A stretch of DNA of 11,516 nucleotides from Candidatus Accumulibacter vicinus (GTDB taxonomy: Bacteria > Pseudomonadota > Gammaproteobacteria > Burkholderiales > Rhodocyclaceae). The translations under genes were made by a program, and so were the position numbers. The notes under the pieces were generated by a model. It was not told the origin of the DNA, searched no databases, and was given only the letters and a program-made list of their open reading frames with translations. The stretch covers positions 1 through 11,516 of the forward strand of contig DIME01000179.1 of the NCBI GenBank assembly GCA_002425405.1, given 5' to 3'. Shown piece after piece: positions 1 to 6,296 of the stretch (positions are counted from its first letter, which is position 1; the number at the start of each line of letters is the position of its first letter).

Positions 1-1
1 C

Positions 2-238
2 GATGCCGAGGCGACGGTGATCGGCCATCAGCCCGGCCGCGGCAAGTATGCCGGAATGCTGGGCGCCCTGCGTGTACGGACCGCTGGCGGGGTCGAGTTC
101 ATGCTCGGGACAGGTCTCAGCGACGCAGACCGTCGCCAGCCGCCACCGATAGGCACCTTGATTACCTTTCGTTATCGCGAACTGACCGCTCGTGGGCTGC
201 CCAGATTCGCCAGCTACCATCGTCCGCGCGATCTATAG
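2..238 (+). CDS. ATP-dependent DNA ligase, C-terminal end (partial)
   Basis: This is the 3' end of a gene that begins before the window; it reads open from base 2 to a TAG at 236-238 (78 residues). The piece matches the C-terminal OB-fold domain of the small ATP-dependent DNA ligases of Haemophilus, Neisseria and many beta/gammaproteobacteria. GRGKYAGMLGAL, the FMLGTGLSDADR stretch, PPPIGTLITFRY and the final LPRFASYHRPRD can be seen. The last is the motif VI-like region that closes these proteins. Such enzymes seal nicks in DNA through a ligase-adenylate intermediate, and many carry an export signal, but the catalytic lysine domain and N-terminus lie outside the window. The stop falls a few residues after motif VI, as is usual, so the end looks intact. 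The family call is confident; function in this cell is inferred. Confidence 0.88.
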   Translation, partial: DAEATVIGHQPGRGKYAGMLGALRVRTAGGVEFMLGTGLSDADRRQPPPIGTLITFRYRELTARGLPRFASYHRPRDL

Positions 239-240
239 GC

Positions 241-252
241 TGCGCGTGCGCA
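241..252. promoter_or_regulatory. Palindrome upstream of antitoxin-like gene, possible operator
   Basis: TGCGC-GT-GCGCA is an inverted repeat with 5-bp arms, 2 bp after the ligase stop and 21 bp before the ATG at 274. Type II antitoxins often bind such palindromes to repress their own operon. Here the gene is broken, so any operator would be a relic. The role is inferred from position only. Confidence 0.3.
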
Positions 253-273
253 AAGCAAATACAAGAGTTTGTC

Positions 274-505
274 ATGAGCACCCCTGTTCGCGAAAAGTTC
301 TCGTCGCCAGCCGCCCCCGAGGTGCTCAGCACTGCGTCAACTTGCCGAATCACAAGGCCGCCAGTTCCAGGCGGTACTCGATGAAGCCCTTCGGGACGAC
401 ATCGATCGCCAGCAAAAGGAGCGGCCACGCCGGCAGGTGATGGCATCATTCGCATCCAGCCTCGATGAGTTCGACCGTTTCTACCGTGAACTGGCCAGGT
501 CAATT
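274..505 (+). pseudogene. Type II antitoxin-like gene, frameshifted and truncated
   Basis: The reading frame starts at ATG 274 (MSTPVREKFSS, with a weak AAGAG six bases upstream) and continues as PAAPEVLS. The similarity then moves to another frame at about 328-332, where LRQLAESQGRQFQAVLDEAL, an arginine/lysine-rich stretch and ASFASSLDEFDRFYRELA follow. Joined across this shift, the product resembles the roughly 75-85 residue antitoxins that open with a REKFSSQA-like motif and have a central LAxxEGRQFQAxLxEAM helix; these sit beside Doc-, PIN- or similar toxins. The break fits loss of 2 bases (or gain of 1). The end is also lost: after RELA the sequence enters transporter-derived DNA at about 506, with no proper stop. 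No toxin gene follows. Antitoxin identity comes from recalled family motifs; the frameshift is seen directly if the family reading is right. Confidence 0.55.
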
Positions 506-724
506 CAGGGGATGCCGGTCATCCAGGCCACCGGGGCCATCAGCCAACCGAGGAGACGCAGCAGCGAGAGCGGTTTGCCATCGACGCCGGGCAACAGGCC
601 AACCCCCCGATTGGCCAGGCTCACCAGAGCCACCAGCACGATCAGCATCGCAACGATGTGGATCAGCCGGTCGCTTGCGGGCGACCGGTTTTCCGGCCTG
701 TTCGAACTCCTGTCGGATCTGGCT
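506..724 (-). pseudogene. Fragment of a CNT nucleoside transporter gene with internal replacement
   Basis: Bases 506-665 align without gaps to 7321-7480 of the intact transporter gene; I counted 14 differences in 160 (about 91% identity). On the minus strand it encodes HIVAMLIVLVALVSLAN and LLGWLMAPVAWMTGIP, matching roughly transporter residues 269-321 with about seven changes. Bases 693-724 match 8304-8335 with two differences; in the intact locus that is the 3' end of the small gene upstream of the transporter. So the order is kept, but the 823 bp between the two blocks is replaced here by 27 bp containing a hairpin. The copy has no start, no transport core and no 3' end, so it cannot make a transporter. 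It is either a relic of a duplication or DNA acquired from a relative. Confidence 0.8.
667..688. repeat. Perfect 8-bp inverted repeat at the transporter-remnant junction
   Basis: CCGGTCGC, a 6-base loop, then GCGACCGG, followed by TTTT at 689-692. It occupies exactly the place where about 0.8 kb of the intact locus is missing from the remnant. On the + strand it looks like a weak intrinsic terminator; it could equally be a scar or insertion sequence that accompanied the deletion. Confidence 0.6.
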
Positions 725-986
725 GGCCTCGTGCCCGAGGTGTCGGATTTTTTTACACCTGCAAGGCCATTGCGTCTTTTGAAATCCAGGAAGTCCATAT
801 ATCGAATTAATTTAAAACTGTTTCTAAACTGCTATCGGAAGATGGCTCGAAACTTGCTTGGTGGAAGAAACCCCGTCGCTGTGATGGTTGCGTCGGGATA
901 CCTAAGAATATCAACAAATCTCAAGGCGCATTTTTTCTGATGAAAAAGGCACTGCGGTGAGATCGGGAGAAACCGAACAGAGCACG

Positions 987-1013
987 CATGCCGGTCGTCG
1001 ACCTGCCGGTATG
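987..1013. repeat. REP-like imperfect palindrome
   Basis: CATGCCGG and CCGGTATG flank an 11-base centre containing GTCGAC. The arms pair over 8 bp with one G-T pair. The look resembles the dispersed REP-type hairpins of proteobacteria, but only this copy is evident in the window, so membership of a family cannot be shown here. Confidence 0.4.
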
Positions 1014-1032
1014 ACCGCCCATACCCGGTCAT
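1011..1032. repeat. Inverted repeat ATGACCG/CGGTCAT
   Basis: Perfect 7-bp arms with an 8-base spacer, overlapping the end of the palindrome at 987-1013. The two hairpins could compete for the same strand. It may be a regulator site or part of a REP-like element; no function is shown. Confidence 0.4.
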
Positions 1033-1090
1033 CGTCCTGGGGCGCCGAAAACCCCGTGGCATGTGGCATGCCTTCGACTTTGCCATCTGC

Positions 1091-1105
1091 AGTACAATGG
1101 GTACT
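1091..1105. promoter_or_regulatory. Inverted repeat AGTAC-N5-GTACT upstream of RTX gene
   Basis: A perfect 5-bp dyad with a 5-base spacer, 171 bp before the ATG of the RTX gene; a further AGTAC lies at 1134-1138. Spacing and symmetry fit a dimeric regulator site, but no regulator can be named from the sequence. Confidence 0.3.
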
Positions 1106-1136
1106 CCTGCTGCTTGACCGCGTCTCCATACATAGT

Positions 1137-1157
1137 ACCCGCAGCGGTCTTGCGGGT
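1137..1157. promoter_or_regulatory. Hairpin ACCCGCA/TGCGGGT in the RTX gene upstream region
   Basis: Perfect 7-bp stem with a 7-base loop, 119 bp before the start codon. No T-run follows, so it is not a standard intrinsic terminator. It may be an mRNA leader structure or an operator. Confidence 0.35.
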
Positions 1158-1260
1158 GAACGGGAGACCGACCGTATAGTCGTGCGTCGTGCTTACGAAA
1201 CAAGTTTGTTGCCTTCTGCCTTCTGCAGTTCTTGCGGTAACTTCTTCAATCCAATTCCTT

Positions 1261-1267
1261 GGGAGGG
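1261..1267 (+). promoter_or_regulatory. Ribosome binding site of the RTX gene
   Basis: GGGAGGG lies 9 bases before ATG 1277. It decides the start: the upstream in-frame TTG at 1259 overlaps this site and would leave none of its own. Confidence 0.75.
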
Positions 1268-1276
1268 TTTCAAATC

Positions 1277-4200
1277 ATGGCAAGTGTTCTCCATAATATT
1301 ATCAACGGTAGCGATGGTGTCGATGACACCTTGTATGGCACGGACCTGGACGATGAATTGAATGGTTTCGGAGGCAATGACTCTCTCGTTGTGGGCCCCA
1401 GTGGGGGCCTCGGCAACGACACCCTGAATGGCGGTACGGGAGACGATTCTTTTTACGATTTTGCAGGGACCAATACTTTCGACGGGGGCGAGGGCAACGA
1501 TTATTTCTATCTTTGGAGTAATCCCCTGCCTCCTTTCTGGTCTGGCGATCAACGGGTCACCGGCGGTGCCGGCAGCGATCTCTTTTATTTGACTTACCTC
1601 TTCCCGTTCTTAGACCCGCTTCTGGGCCGGCCTCCTCAAGTCGTCATTACCGATTTCACCGTGGGAATCGGGGGCGATTGGTTGAGTGTATCTGGTTATA
1701 GTTATAACTTTGCGGGTTCTGGCAACCCGTTTGATCCCGCACTCGGCTTTCTCGCTTTTTCCCAAGTGGGTCCGGATGCCGTATTGTTGTTAGATCTTGA
1801 CGGCGCGGCTGGGTCGCAATCCTGGGTGCCCATAGCCACCTTGCAGGGTATCACGGCGACCGACCTTGTCGAAGGCATCAATATCGATTACGCACCGTAC
1901 GTTCTCGGCGGCTCTGGTACTCCTCCGGTGGTGCATGCACCTGCGAGCGCCAATACTCTGTCGGGTGTCACGTTCTCCTTTGACGGAGCCAATGCCATCA
2001 ACATTACCGATTTCGACGCGGGCACCAGCCCGGAAGAGGTCGATTTGTCGGTCAGTCACGGCCTGTTGACCCTGGCATCGACGGCAGGCCTGACTTTTAC
2101 CGTCGGCGATGGAGCGGCGGATACGGCCATGCGCTTCAGCGGCTTGCTCGCCGATGTCAACGCGGCGCTCGCCACCGCGACGTATTCCCCTGACAGCGGC
2201 TACATGGGCGCCGATTATGTCGACATACAAGCATTCGACGGCACCGCGACAGCCGTCGCGGCCATCACCCTGATGGTCACTTCTTCCGCAACGATTAGTG
2301 GCGACGACAATGACAATACCCTTTTCGGTACCGAGGGTGCAGAGGCCATCTTCGGCCTGGGAGGCGATGACGTCCTCTACGGCAACGGTGGTGGCGACTA
2401 CCTCGACGGCGGAGCGGGTTACAACGAGCTCCATGGCGGCGATGGTGACGACGTGCTGGTCACCACCGGCGGGTATGGATATTTGAACGGAGACAGCGGC
2501 AACGATACCTTGATTGGTGGTGACTGGGGGTCCAATCTGGATGGCGGCTTCGGCGACGACAGGCTGGTGGGTGGTGAAGGATTTAACTATTTTTTCGATT
2601 CCGAAGGAGCGAACGTTTTCGTTGGTGGACCCAACAGGAATTATTTTTCGCTCAGCGGTTGGAACTGGACAGCCGATTTGCAGGTGACTGCCGGTGCTGG
2701 CGACGATACCCTAGGCGTTGATTATTGGTGGTGGAATCCGTGGACCGCCGTGGTTTCCGGTTTTACCCCCGGTTCCGGCGGCGACCTCCTGAATTTCGAG
2801 GCTTTCATGGATGATGCCGCGGCCAACGGTTACTACACGGCGGGGAATCCCTTCGGGCTCGGTTACCTACGGCTGCAGGTAGCGGGTGACGATACGCTGG
2901 TGCAGGGCGATCTGGACGGCGCCAGTGGCAGCTTGTCTGACTGGCAAACTCTGTGCATCCTGAAAAATGTGGCGACAACAAGCATTGTCGATGCCAACAT
3001 CGAGCCCGCCAATCTATTTCCGTTGGACGGACACACCGATCCCGGCATCGACTGGACTGGCACCGGGTTTAGCGATACCAAACAGGGAACCACGCTGGAT
3101 GACTACCTGCGTGGTGAGAATGGCATTGATGATCTGTACGGTTTTGGCGGCAACGATACCCTGGACGGCGGCGCGGGTGTTGATTATCTACGCGGCGGTC
3201 CGGGCGATGACCTGCTGGTCGGAGGACCGGGCGACGATTACCTGTACGCAGAGTTTGGTCATGACGTGCTGCAAGGTGGCGACGGCAACGACAACCTGCA
3301 TGACTATTGGGGCAGCAACGTCCTCGACGGGGGGGCGGGCGACGATCTGATTTCGGTGTACTCCTGGAATGGCATGCAGACCGTGACCGGCGGCCCGGGC
3401 AGCGACACCTTTACCTACCTGGTGGCCTACAACGGCAATTACGCCTCCATCACCGACTTCACTCCCGGTGCCGGTGGCGACATCCTGGATTTTGATACAT
3501 TCTTGCAGTATTACGCTTCGGGGTATGACAAAGGCGATCCCTTTGGGTCGCTGGGCTATCTGCGTTTTCAGGAGTCGGCAGGCGACACCCTGGTACAAGC
3601 GGATTACAGTGGTGCAGCCGACGGCGAACAATGGCGTACCGTGGCCGTGTTACAAGGCGTCCATCCGGCGGCCATCACGACCGAGAATGTCCAGGGGGGG
3701 TATTACACGCCGGTGCATGCACCGCGGGCCGCCGATTACGGCGTGACGATGGCCGCGGGAGCCGAGCATGTCTTCACTGCGGGCGAGTTCGGCTACTACG
3801 ACAATCAGGATCATCCGCTCGACCATCTGGTCGTGGTCACGGTCCCCGTACACGGGAACCTGTATCTCGACAGCAACAGCAGCGGCTCGATGGACTCCGG
3901 CGAAGCCGTGCCCCCCGGTACGACGGTGGCCGCCGCCGAGATCGGCCACCTGACGTTCGAGCCGGCCAGCGGGGAATCGGGGGCGCCTTACGCCAGTTTC
4001 GACTTCAAGGTCAATGATGGCGTCGTCGATTCGAGCCAGGCCTACACCCTGACGTTCAATGTCTTCAGCGAGTCGGCCGTGCCCACCGGCGACGGCAACG
4101 GCGACGGCGTGGCGGACGACACGCAGCCCAACGTCGAATCCTTCCAGGCCGCGGTACAGACGGCGCCGGGCACCCCCGTCGTATGGGCCACGCTGGCCGC

Positions 4201-6184
4201 GCCCGGCGGGACGACGATCAGCCATACCACGATTGAACCCGTTCCTGCCGACGCTCCAGTCACCGCGCGCTTGCCCTACGGCATGTTCAGCTTCGACCTG
4301 GCCGTGCTGGCGCCCGGCATCAGCGAGACCCTGTCGATTTATCTGACCGGCAACTGGCAAATGGTGGGCGACGGCGATTTCAGGGACCTGGATACGGGTT
4401 CCCAGGTCAACGGTTACTGGAAAAAAGGCGCGGACGGCATTTGGCACAATGTCGCCCGGCTCATTACCACCGACCACGGCAAACTGCGGATTGACTTCAC
4501 CCTGACCGACGGCGACCCCAGAACGGACTCGGATGGCGTGGCGAACGGGATCATCGTCGATCCAGGTGCGGCAGGCTTCATGCCCGCGCCGCAATTGCTC
4601 GAACCGCCAGCGGTCTTGCCGGCGGGCAAGGAAGACACGACGTATACCGTGTCCACCACGCAGTTGCTGGAAGGCTGGAGCGATGCCGACAGCGAGGTGA
4701 TCAGCGTGATCGGTTTGAGTGCCGATCATGGTTCGGTCGTCGACCATGGCGACGGCACGTACGACATCGTTCCGGTGGCTGATTACAACGGCCCGGTCAT
4801 CCTCAGTTATCAGGTGAGCGACGGTACGCTGGCGACCGGCGCGACGCTGGGCTTCCAACTGGAGGCGGTGAACGACGCTCCCAGCTTCACCGCCGGGGCG
4901 AACCAGACGGTTCCTTTCGGTAGCGGAGCGCAGACGATCCCCGCCTGGGCAGGCAATCTCCGTGCTGGCCCCGCGGACGAAAGCGGACAGGCCCTGAGCT
5001 TTGCCGTGCTCAATGACAACGCCGCGCTGTTTGCCGTGCAGCCGGCCATCGACGCCGGAGGCCAGCTCAGCTACACGCCGGCGGCGGGAGGCAGCGGCAG
5101 CGCCACGCTGACGGTGACCCTCCAGGATGATGGCGGCACAGCCAACGGCGGTGACGATCGCTCGAACCCCGCGGTGTTCACGATCACCGTCGAGGAATCG
5201 CTGAATACCCCGATCGGCCAGGTCAATGACGGCAACCCGGCCAACAATGCAGTTGCTGAAAACTCGCCCAACGGAACGACGGTAGGCATCACCGCGACGG
5301 CAATCGATGTGGACGCCAGCGATACGGTGAGCTACAGCCTGAGCAATGATGCTGGCGGGCGCTTCACCATCCATCCCGGTAGTGGCGTGGTGACGGTGTC
5401 TGACGGTTCCCAACTCGATTACGAGGCGCAATCCAGCCACACGATTACGGTCTTGGCGACCAGCAGCGACGGCACTTCCAGCCACCAGAACTTTACCATC
5501 GACCTGCTCGACGTGGTCGAACCGACGCAGACGATCAAGATCGGCGACGCGCCGGCGCAACTATTGCGCAGCGCACCCAAGGCCTGGTTGGACGCGTGGA
5601 CGAATTCCGCCGTAAGCCTGGCGATTTCTCACAAGGCCAACTATGCCAACGGCGCCGAAGCCTGGTCGGCGGTCACGCTGGATGGCTTGAACGGGGGCGT
5701 GCTGGGTGGCGGCGACCTATTCGGCGGCGATTTGGGCGTGAGTGGCCAGAGTGCAACGACCAGCGCGACCAAGCAGGAAATCGACGGCAGCGAAGCTTTG
5801 CGGTTTGCGGTTGCACCGGGCGTCCATGCCGGCACGGCGACGCTCAAGCTGGCCCGTTTTTATGCGAACGACGACGGTTCGGGCTATCGCGAAGCCGGAA
5901 GACTACAAGCCTTCAAGGGCGGCGAGCTGGTCGGTGAAATCAGCTTTACTGCGGACAACGCGGCGGGTACCAAGCAAGTGGAACTCTCGGTGCCTTTCGG
6001 TTTTGACACCCTGGTGTTGACCAGTGGCGCCTACGACGGTGTTGGCAACTTCGTGGCAGGCGCCTACGCCCAGGCCGACGGCTCCTATGGAAGCGCTCCG
6101 TACAGCAACGCCAGCGGCGCACACGGCAGTGATTTTCTGGTCGACGTGCTGCTGCTGGGTATCGCGCCCTTCGCACTGGAGTAG
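1277..6184 (+). CDS. Large secreted RTX/cadherin-like modular protein (probable type I secretion substrate)
   Basis: A 1635-residue protein with no N-terminal signal peptide. Approximate order of parts: RTX module 1 (10-220); beta-sandwich with VDLSVSHGLLTLAS and LADVNAALATATYSP (222-336); RTX module 2 (338-590); RTX module 3 (604-816); second beta-sandwich ending in DFKVNDGVVDSSQAYTLTF (817-930); choice-of-anchor U-like domain starting at GDGNGDGVADDTQPN and ending near ANGIIVDPGA (938-1100); tandem-95/cadherin-like domain ending AVNDAP (1105-1202); Ig-like domain (1203-1308); cadherin domain with AENSPNGTTVG and LDYEAQSSHTITV (1310-1415); unassigned C-terminal domain (1417-1635). The RTX parts carry GGxGxDxLxGG nonapeptides that fold as calcium-binding beta-rolls in this family. 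Such proteins are usually exported by an ABC/MFP/TolC type I system through a C-terminal signal. No transporter genes are in the window, so the route is inferred. Likely role: adhesin or matrix protein. No enzyme motif was seen. Odd points: the RTX repeats are N-terminal, and the 5' third is less GC-rich than the rest. Confidence 0.85.
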   Translation: MASVLHNIINGSDGVDDTLYGTDLDDELNGFGGNDSLVVGPSGGLGNDTLNGGTGDDSFYDFAGTNTFDGGEGNDYFYLWSNPLPPFWSGDQRVTGGAGSDLFYLTYLFPFLDPLLGRPPQVVITDFTVGIGGDWLSVSGYSYNFAGSGNPFDPALGFLAFSQVGPDAVLLLDLDGAAGSQSWVPIATLQGITATDLVEGINIDYAPYVLGGSGTPPVVHAPASANTLSGVTFSFDGANAINITDFDAGTSPEEVDLSVSHGLLTLASTAGLTFTVGDGAADTAMRFSGLLADVNAALATATYSPDSGYMGADYVDIQAFDGTATAVAAITLMVTSSATISGDDNDNTLFGTEGAEAIFGLGGDDVLYGNGGGDYLDGGAGYNELHGGDGDDVLVTTGGYGYLNGDSGNDTLIGGDWGSNLDGGFGDDRLVGGEGFNYFFDSEGANVFVGGPNRNYFSLSGWNWTADLQVTAGAGDDTLGVDYWWWNPWTAVVSGFTPGSGGDLLNFEAFMDDAAANGYYTAGNPFGLGYLRLQVAGDDTLVQGDLDGASGSLSDWQTLCILKNVATTSIVDANIEPANLFPLDGHTDPGIDWTGTGFSDTKQGTTLDDYLRGENGIDDLYGFGGNDTLDGGAGVDYLRGGPGDDLLVGGPGDDYLYAEFGHDVLQGGDGNDNLHDYWGSNVLDGGAGDDLISVYSWNGMQTVTGGPGSDTFTYLVAYNGNYASITDFTPGAGGDILDFDTFLQYYASGYDKGDPFGSLGYLRFQESAGDTLVQADYSGAADGEQWRTVAVLQGVHPAAITTENVQGGYYTPVHAPRAADYGVTMAAGAEHVFTAGEFGYYDNQDHPLDHLVVVTVPVHGNLYLDSNSSGSMDSGEAVPPGTTVAAAEIGHLTFEPASGESGAPYASFDFKVNDGVVDSSQAYTLTFNVFSESAVPTGDGNGDGVADDTQPNVESFQAAVQTAPGTPVVWATLAAPGGTTISHTTIEPVPADAPVTARLPYGMFSFDLAVLAPGISETLSIYLTGNWQMVGDGDFRDLDTGSQVNGYWKKGADGIWHNVARLITTDHGKLRIDFTLTDGDPRTDSDGVANGIIVDPGAAGFMPAPQLLEPPAVLPAGKEDTTYTVSTTQLLEGWSDADSEVISVIGLSADHGSVVDHGDGTYDIVPVADYNGPVILSYQVSDGTLATGATLGFQLEAVNDAPSFTAGANQTVPFGSGAQTIPAWAGNLRAGPADESGQALSFAVLNDNAALFAVQPAIDAGGQLSYTPAAGGSGSATLTVTLQDDGGTANGGDDRSNPAVFTITVEESLNTPIGQVNDGNPANNAVAENSPNGTTVGITATAIDVDASDTVSYSLSNDAGGRFTIHPGSGVVTVSDGSQLDYEAQSSHTITVLATSSDGTSSHQNFTIDLLDVVEPTQTIKIGDAPAQLLRSAPKAWLDAWTNSAVSLAISHKANYANGAEAWSAVTLDGLNGGVLGGGDLFGGDLGVSGQSATTSATKQEIDGSEALRFAVAPGVHAGTATLKLARFYANDDGSGYREAGRLQAFKGGELVGEISFTADNAAGTKQVELSVPFGFDTLVLTSGAYDGVGNFVAGAYAQADGSYGSAPYSNASGAHGSDFLVDVLLLGIAPFALE
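1331..1905 (+). repeat. RTX module 1 within the giant protein gene
   Basis: Encodes about residues 19-210. It begins with calcium-binding nonapeptides (FGGNDSL, GGLGNDTLNGGTGDDS), then GTNTFDGGEGNDYFYL, VTGGAGSDLFYL, VITDFTVGIGGDWL (from residue 123), GNPFDPALGFLAF and LDLDGAAGSQSWVPIATLQG. Modules 2 and 3 repeat the same order of elements. Confidence 0.75.
1930..1941. repeat. 12-bp perfect palindrome at a domain joint, copy 1
   Basis: GGTGCATGCACC encodes VHAP where RTX module 1 meets the following beta-sandwich domain. The same 12-mer, in the same codon phase, recurs at 3712-3723 after module 3. Confidence 0.8.
2290..3045 (+). repeat. RTX module 2 within the giant protein gene
   Basis: Encodes about residues 338-590. 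It has the most nonapeptides of the three modules (FGLGGDDVLYGNGGGDYLDGG, HGGDGDDVL, NGDSGNDTLIGG, DGGFGDDRLVGG). Then come GANVFVGGPNRNYFSL, VTAGAGDDTL, VVSGFTPGSGGDLLNF (near residue 492), GNPFGLGYLRL and DLDGASGSLSDWQTL. GGP-N-RN departs from the calcium consensus, so that turn may not bind calcium. Confidence 0.75.
3085..3720 (+). repeat. RTX module 3 within the giant protein gene
   Basis: Encodes about residues 604-815: FGGNDTLDGGAGVDYLRGG, GPGDDLLVGGPGDDYLYAE, GGDGNDNLHD, GSNVLDGGAGDDL, VTGGPGSDTFTY, ITDFTPGAGGDILDF (near residue 724), GDPFGSLGYLRF, DTLVQADYSGAADGEQW and VAVLQGV. The ITDF-to-LQGV half resembles domains that normally sit at the C-terminal end of type I secretion substrates (recalled family, not searched). 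Confidence 0.75.
3712..3723. repeat. 12-bp perfect palindrome at a domain joint, copy 2
   Basis: GGTGCATGCACC, extended here to a 14-bp perfect palindrome (3711-3724), again encodes VHAP at the exit of an RTX module into a beta-sandwich domain. It is identical to 1930-1941. Confidence 0.8.
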
Positions 6185-6204
6185 TCGCCGGCGGAACAAC
6201 GACG

Positions 6205-6232
6205 CGCATCGAAATCATCACCTCGCGATGCG
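6205..6232. terminator. Hairpin between the RTX and PEP-CTERM genes
   Basis: CGCATCG and CGATGCG form a perfect 7-bp stem with a 14-base loop, starting 20 bases after the RTX stop. No T-run follows directly; the nearest pyrimidine stretch is at about 6253-6268. It may reduce read-through or protect the mRNA 3' end; a full terminator is unlikely. Confidence 0.3.
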
Positions 6233-6283
6233 GTGTGAGTCGGGTGCGCGTCACTTTTACCCCTTTTTGATCAAGAGTGATCT

Positions 6284-6287
6284 GGAG
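6284..6287 (+). promoter_or_regulatory. Ribosome binding site of the PEP-CTERM gene
   Basis: GGAG with 9 bases to ATG 6297. It supports this start over in-frame starts further upstream, which would add 91 residues overlapping the RTX gene in another frame and place the signal peptide inside the protein. Confidence 0.7.
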
Positions 6288-6296
6288 CTCATCGAT

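Larger units (their letters stand above)
725..1258. other. AT-rich and palindrome-rich non-coding region upstream of the RTX gene
   Basis: No convincing gene is seen on either strand. Part of it is far more AT-rich than the rest of the window: I count 19 G/C in the 60 bases at 781-840. There is a CCTCG/CGAGG hairpin at 727-740 with a run of seven T at 748-754, and a TTTTTC/GAAAAA inverted repeat at 932-947. AAACTG is repeated with a 5-base gap near 817-833. The later half holds the separately listed inverted repeats. It most likely contains the promoter of the large RTX gene, but I could not pick a convincing -35/-10 pair. Confidence 0.5.

Noticed and set aside
437..940. A 167-codon + strand frame as a novel gene
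   Set aside because: It starts inside the antitoxin relic, passes antisense through the transporter fragment and ends in AT-rich non-coding DNA; the continuity is accidental.
832..1203. A 123-codon minus-strand frame upstream of the RTX gene
   Set aside because: No recognisable motif, no ribosome site found, and it covers the palindrome cluster; more likely non-coding.
1259..1276. TTG at 1259 as the start of the RTX gene
   Set aside because: The strong GGGAGGG site lies just after it and is well spaced for ATG 1277.
1331..3720. Regularly spaced repeats as a possible CRISPR or DNA-level tandem array
   Set aside because: The repetition is at protein level (Gly/Asp nonapeptides); DNA copies are diverged and there are no constant repeats with unique spacers.
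3650..5560. A 636-codon open frame on the minus strand inside the RTX gene
   Set aside because: It is a by-product of GC-rich codon use opposite the real gene. The product is arginine/histidine-rich without recognisable domains, while the + strand frame has clear domain motifs throughout.
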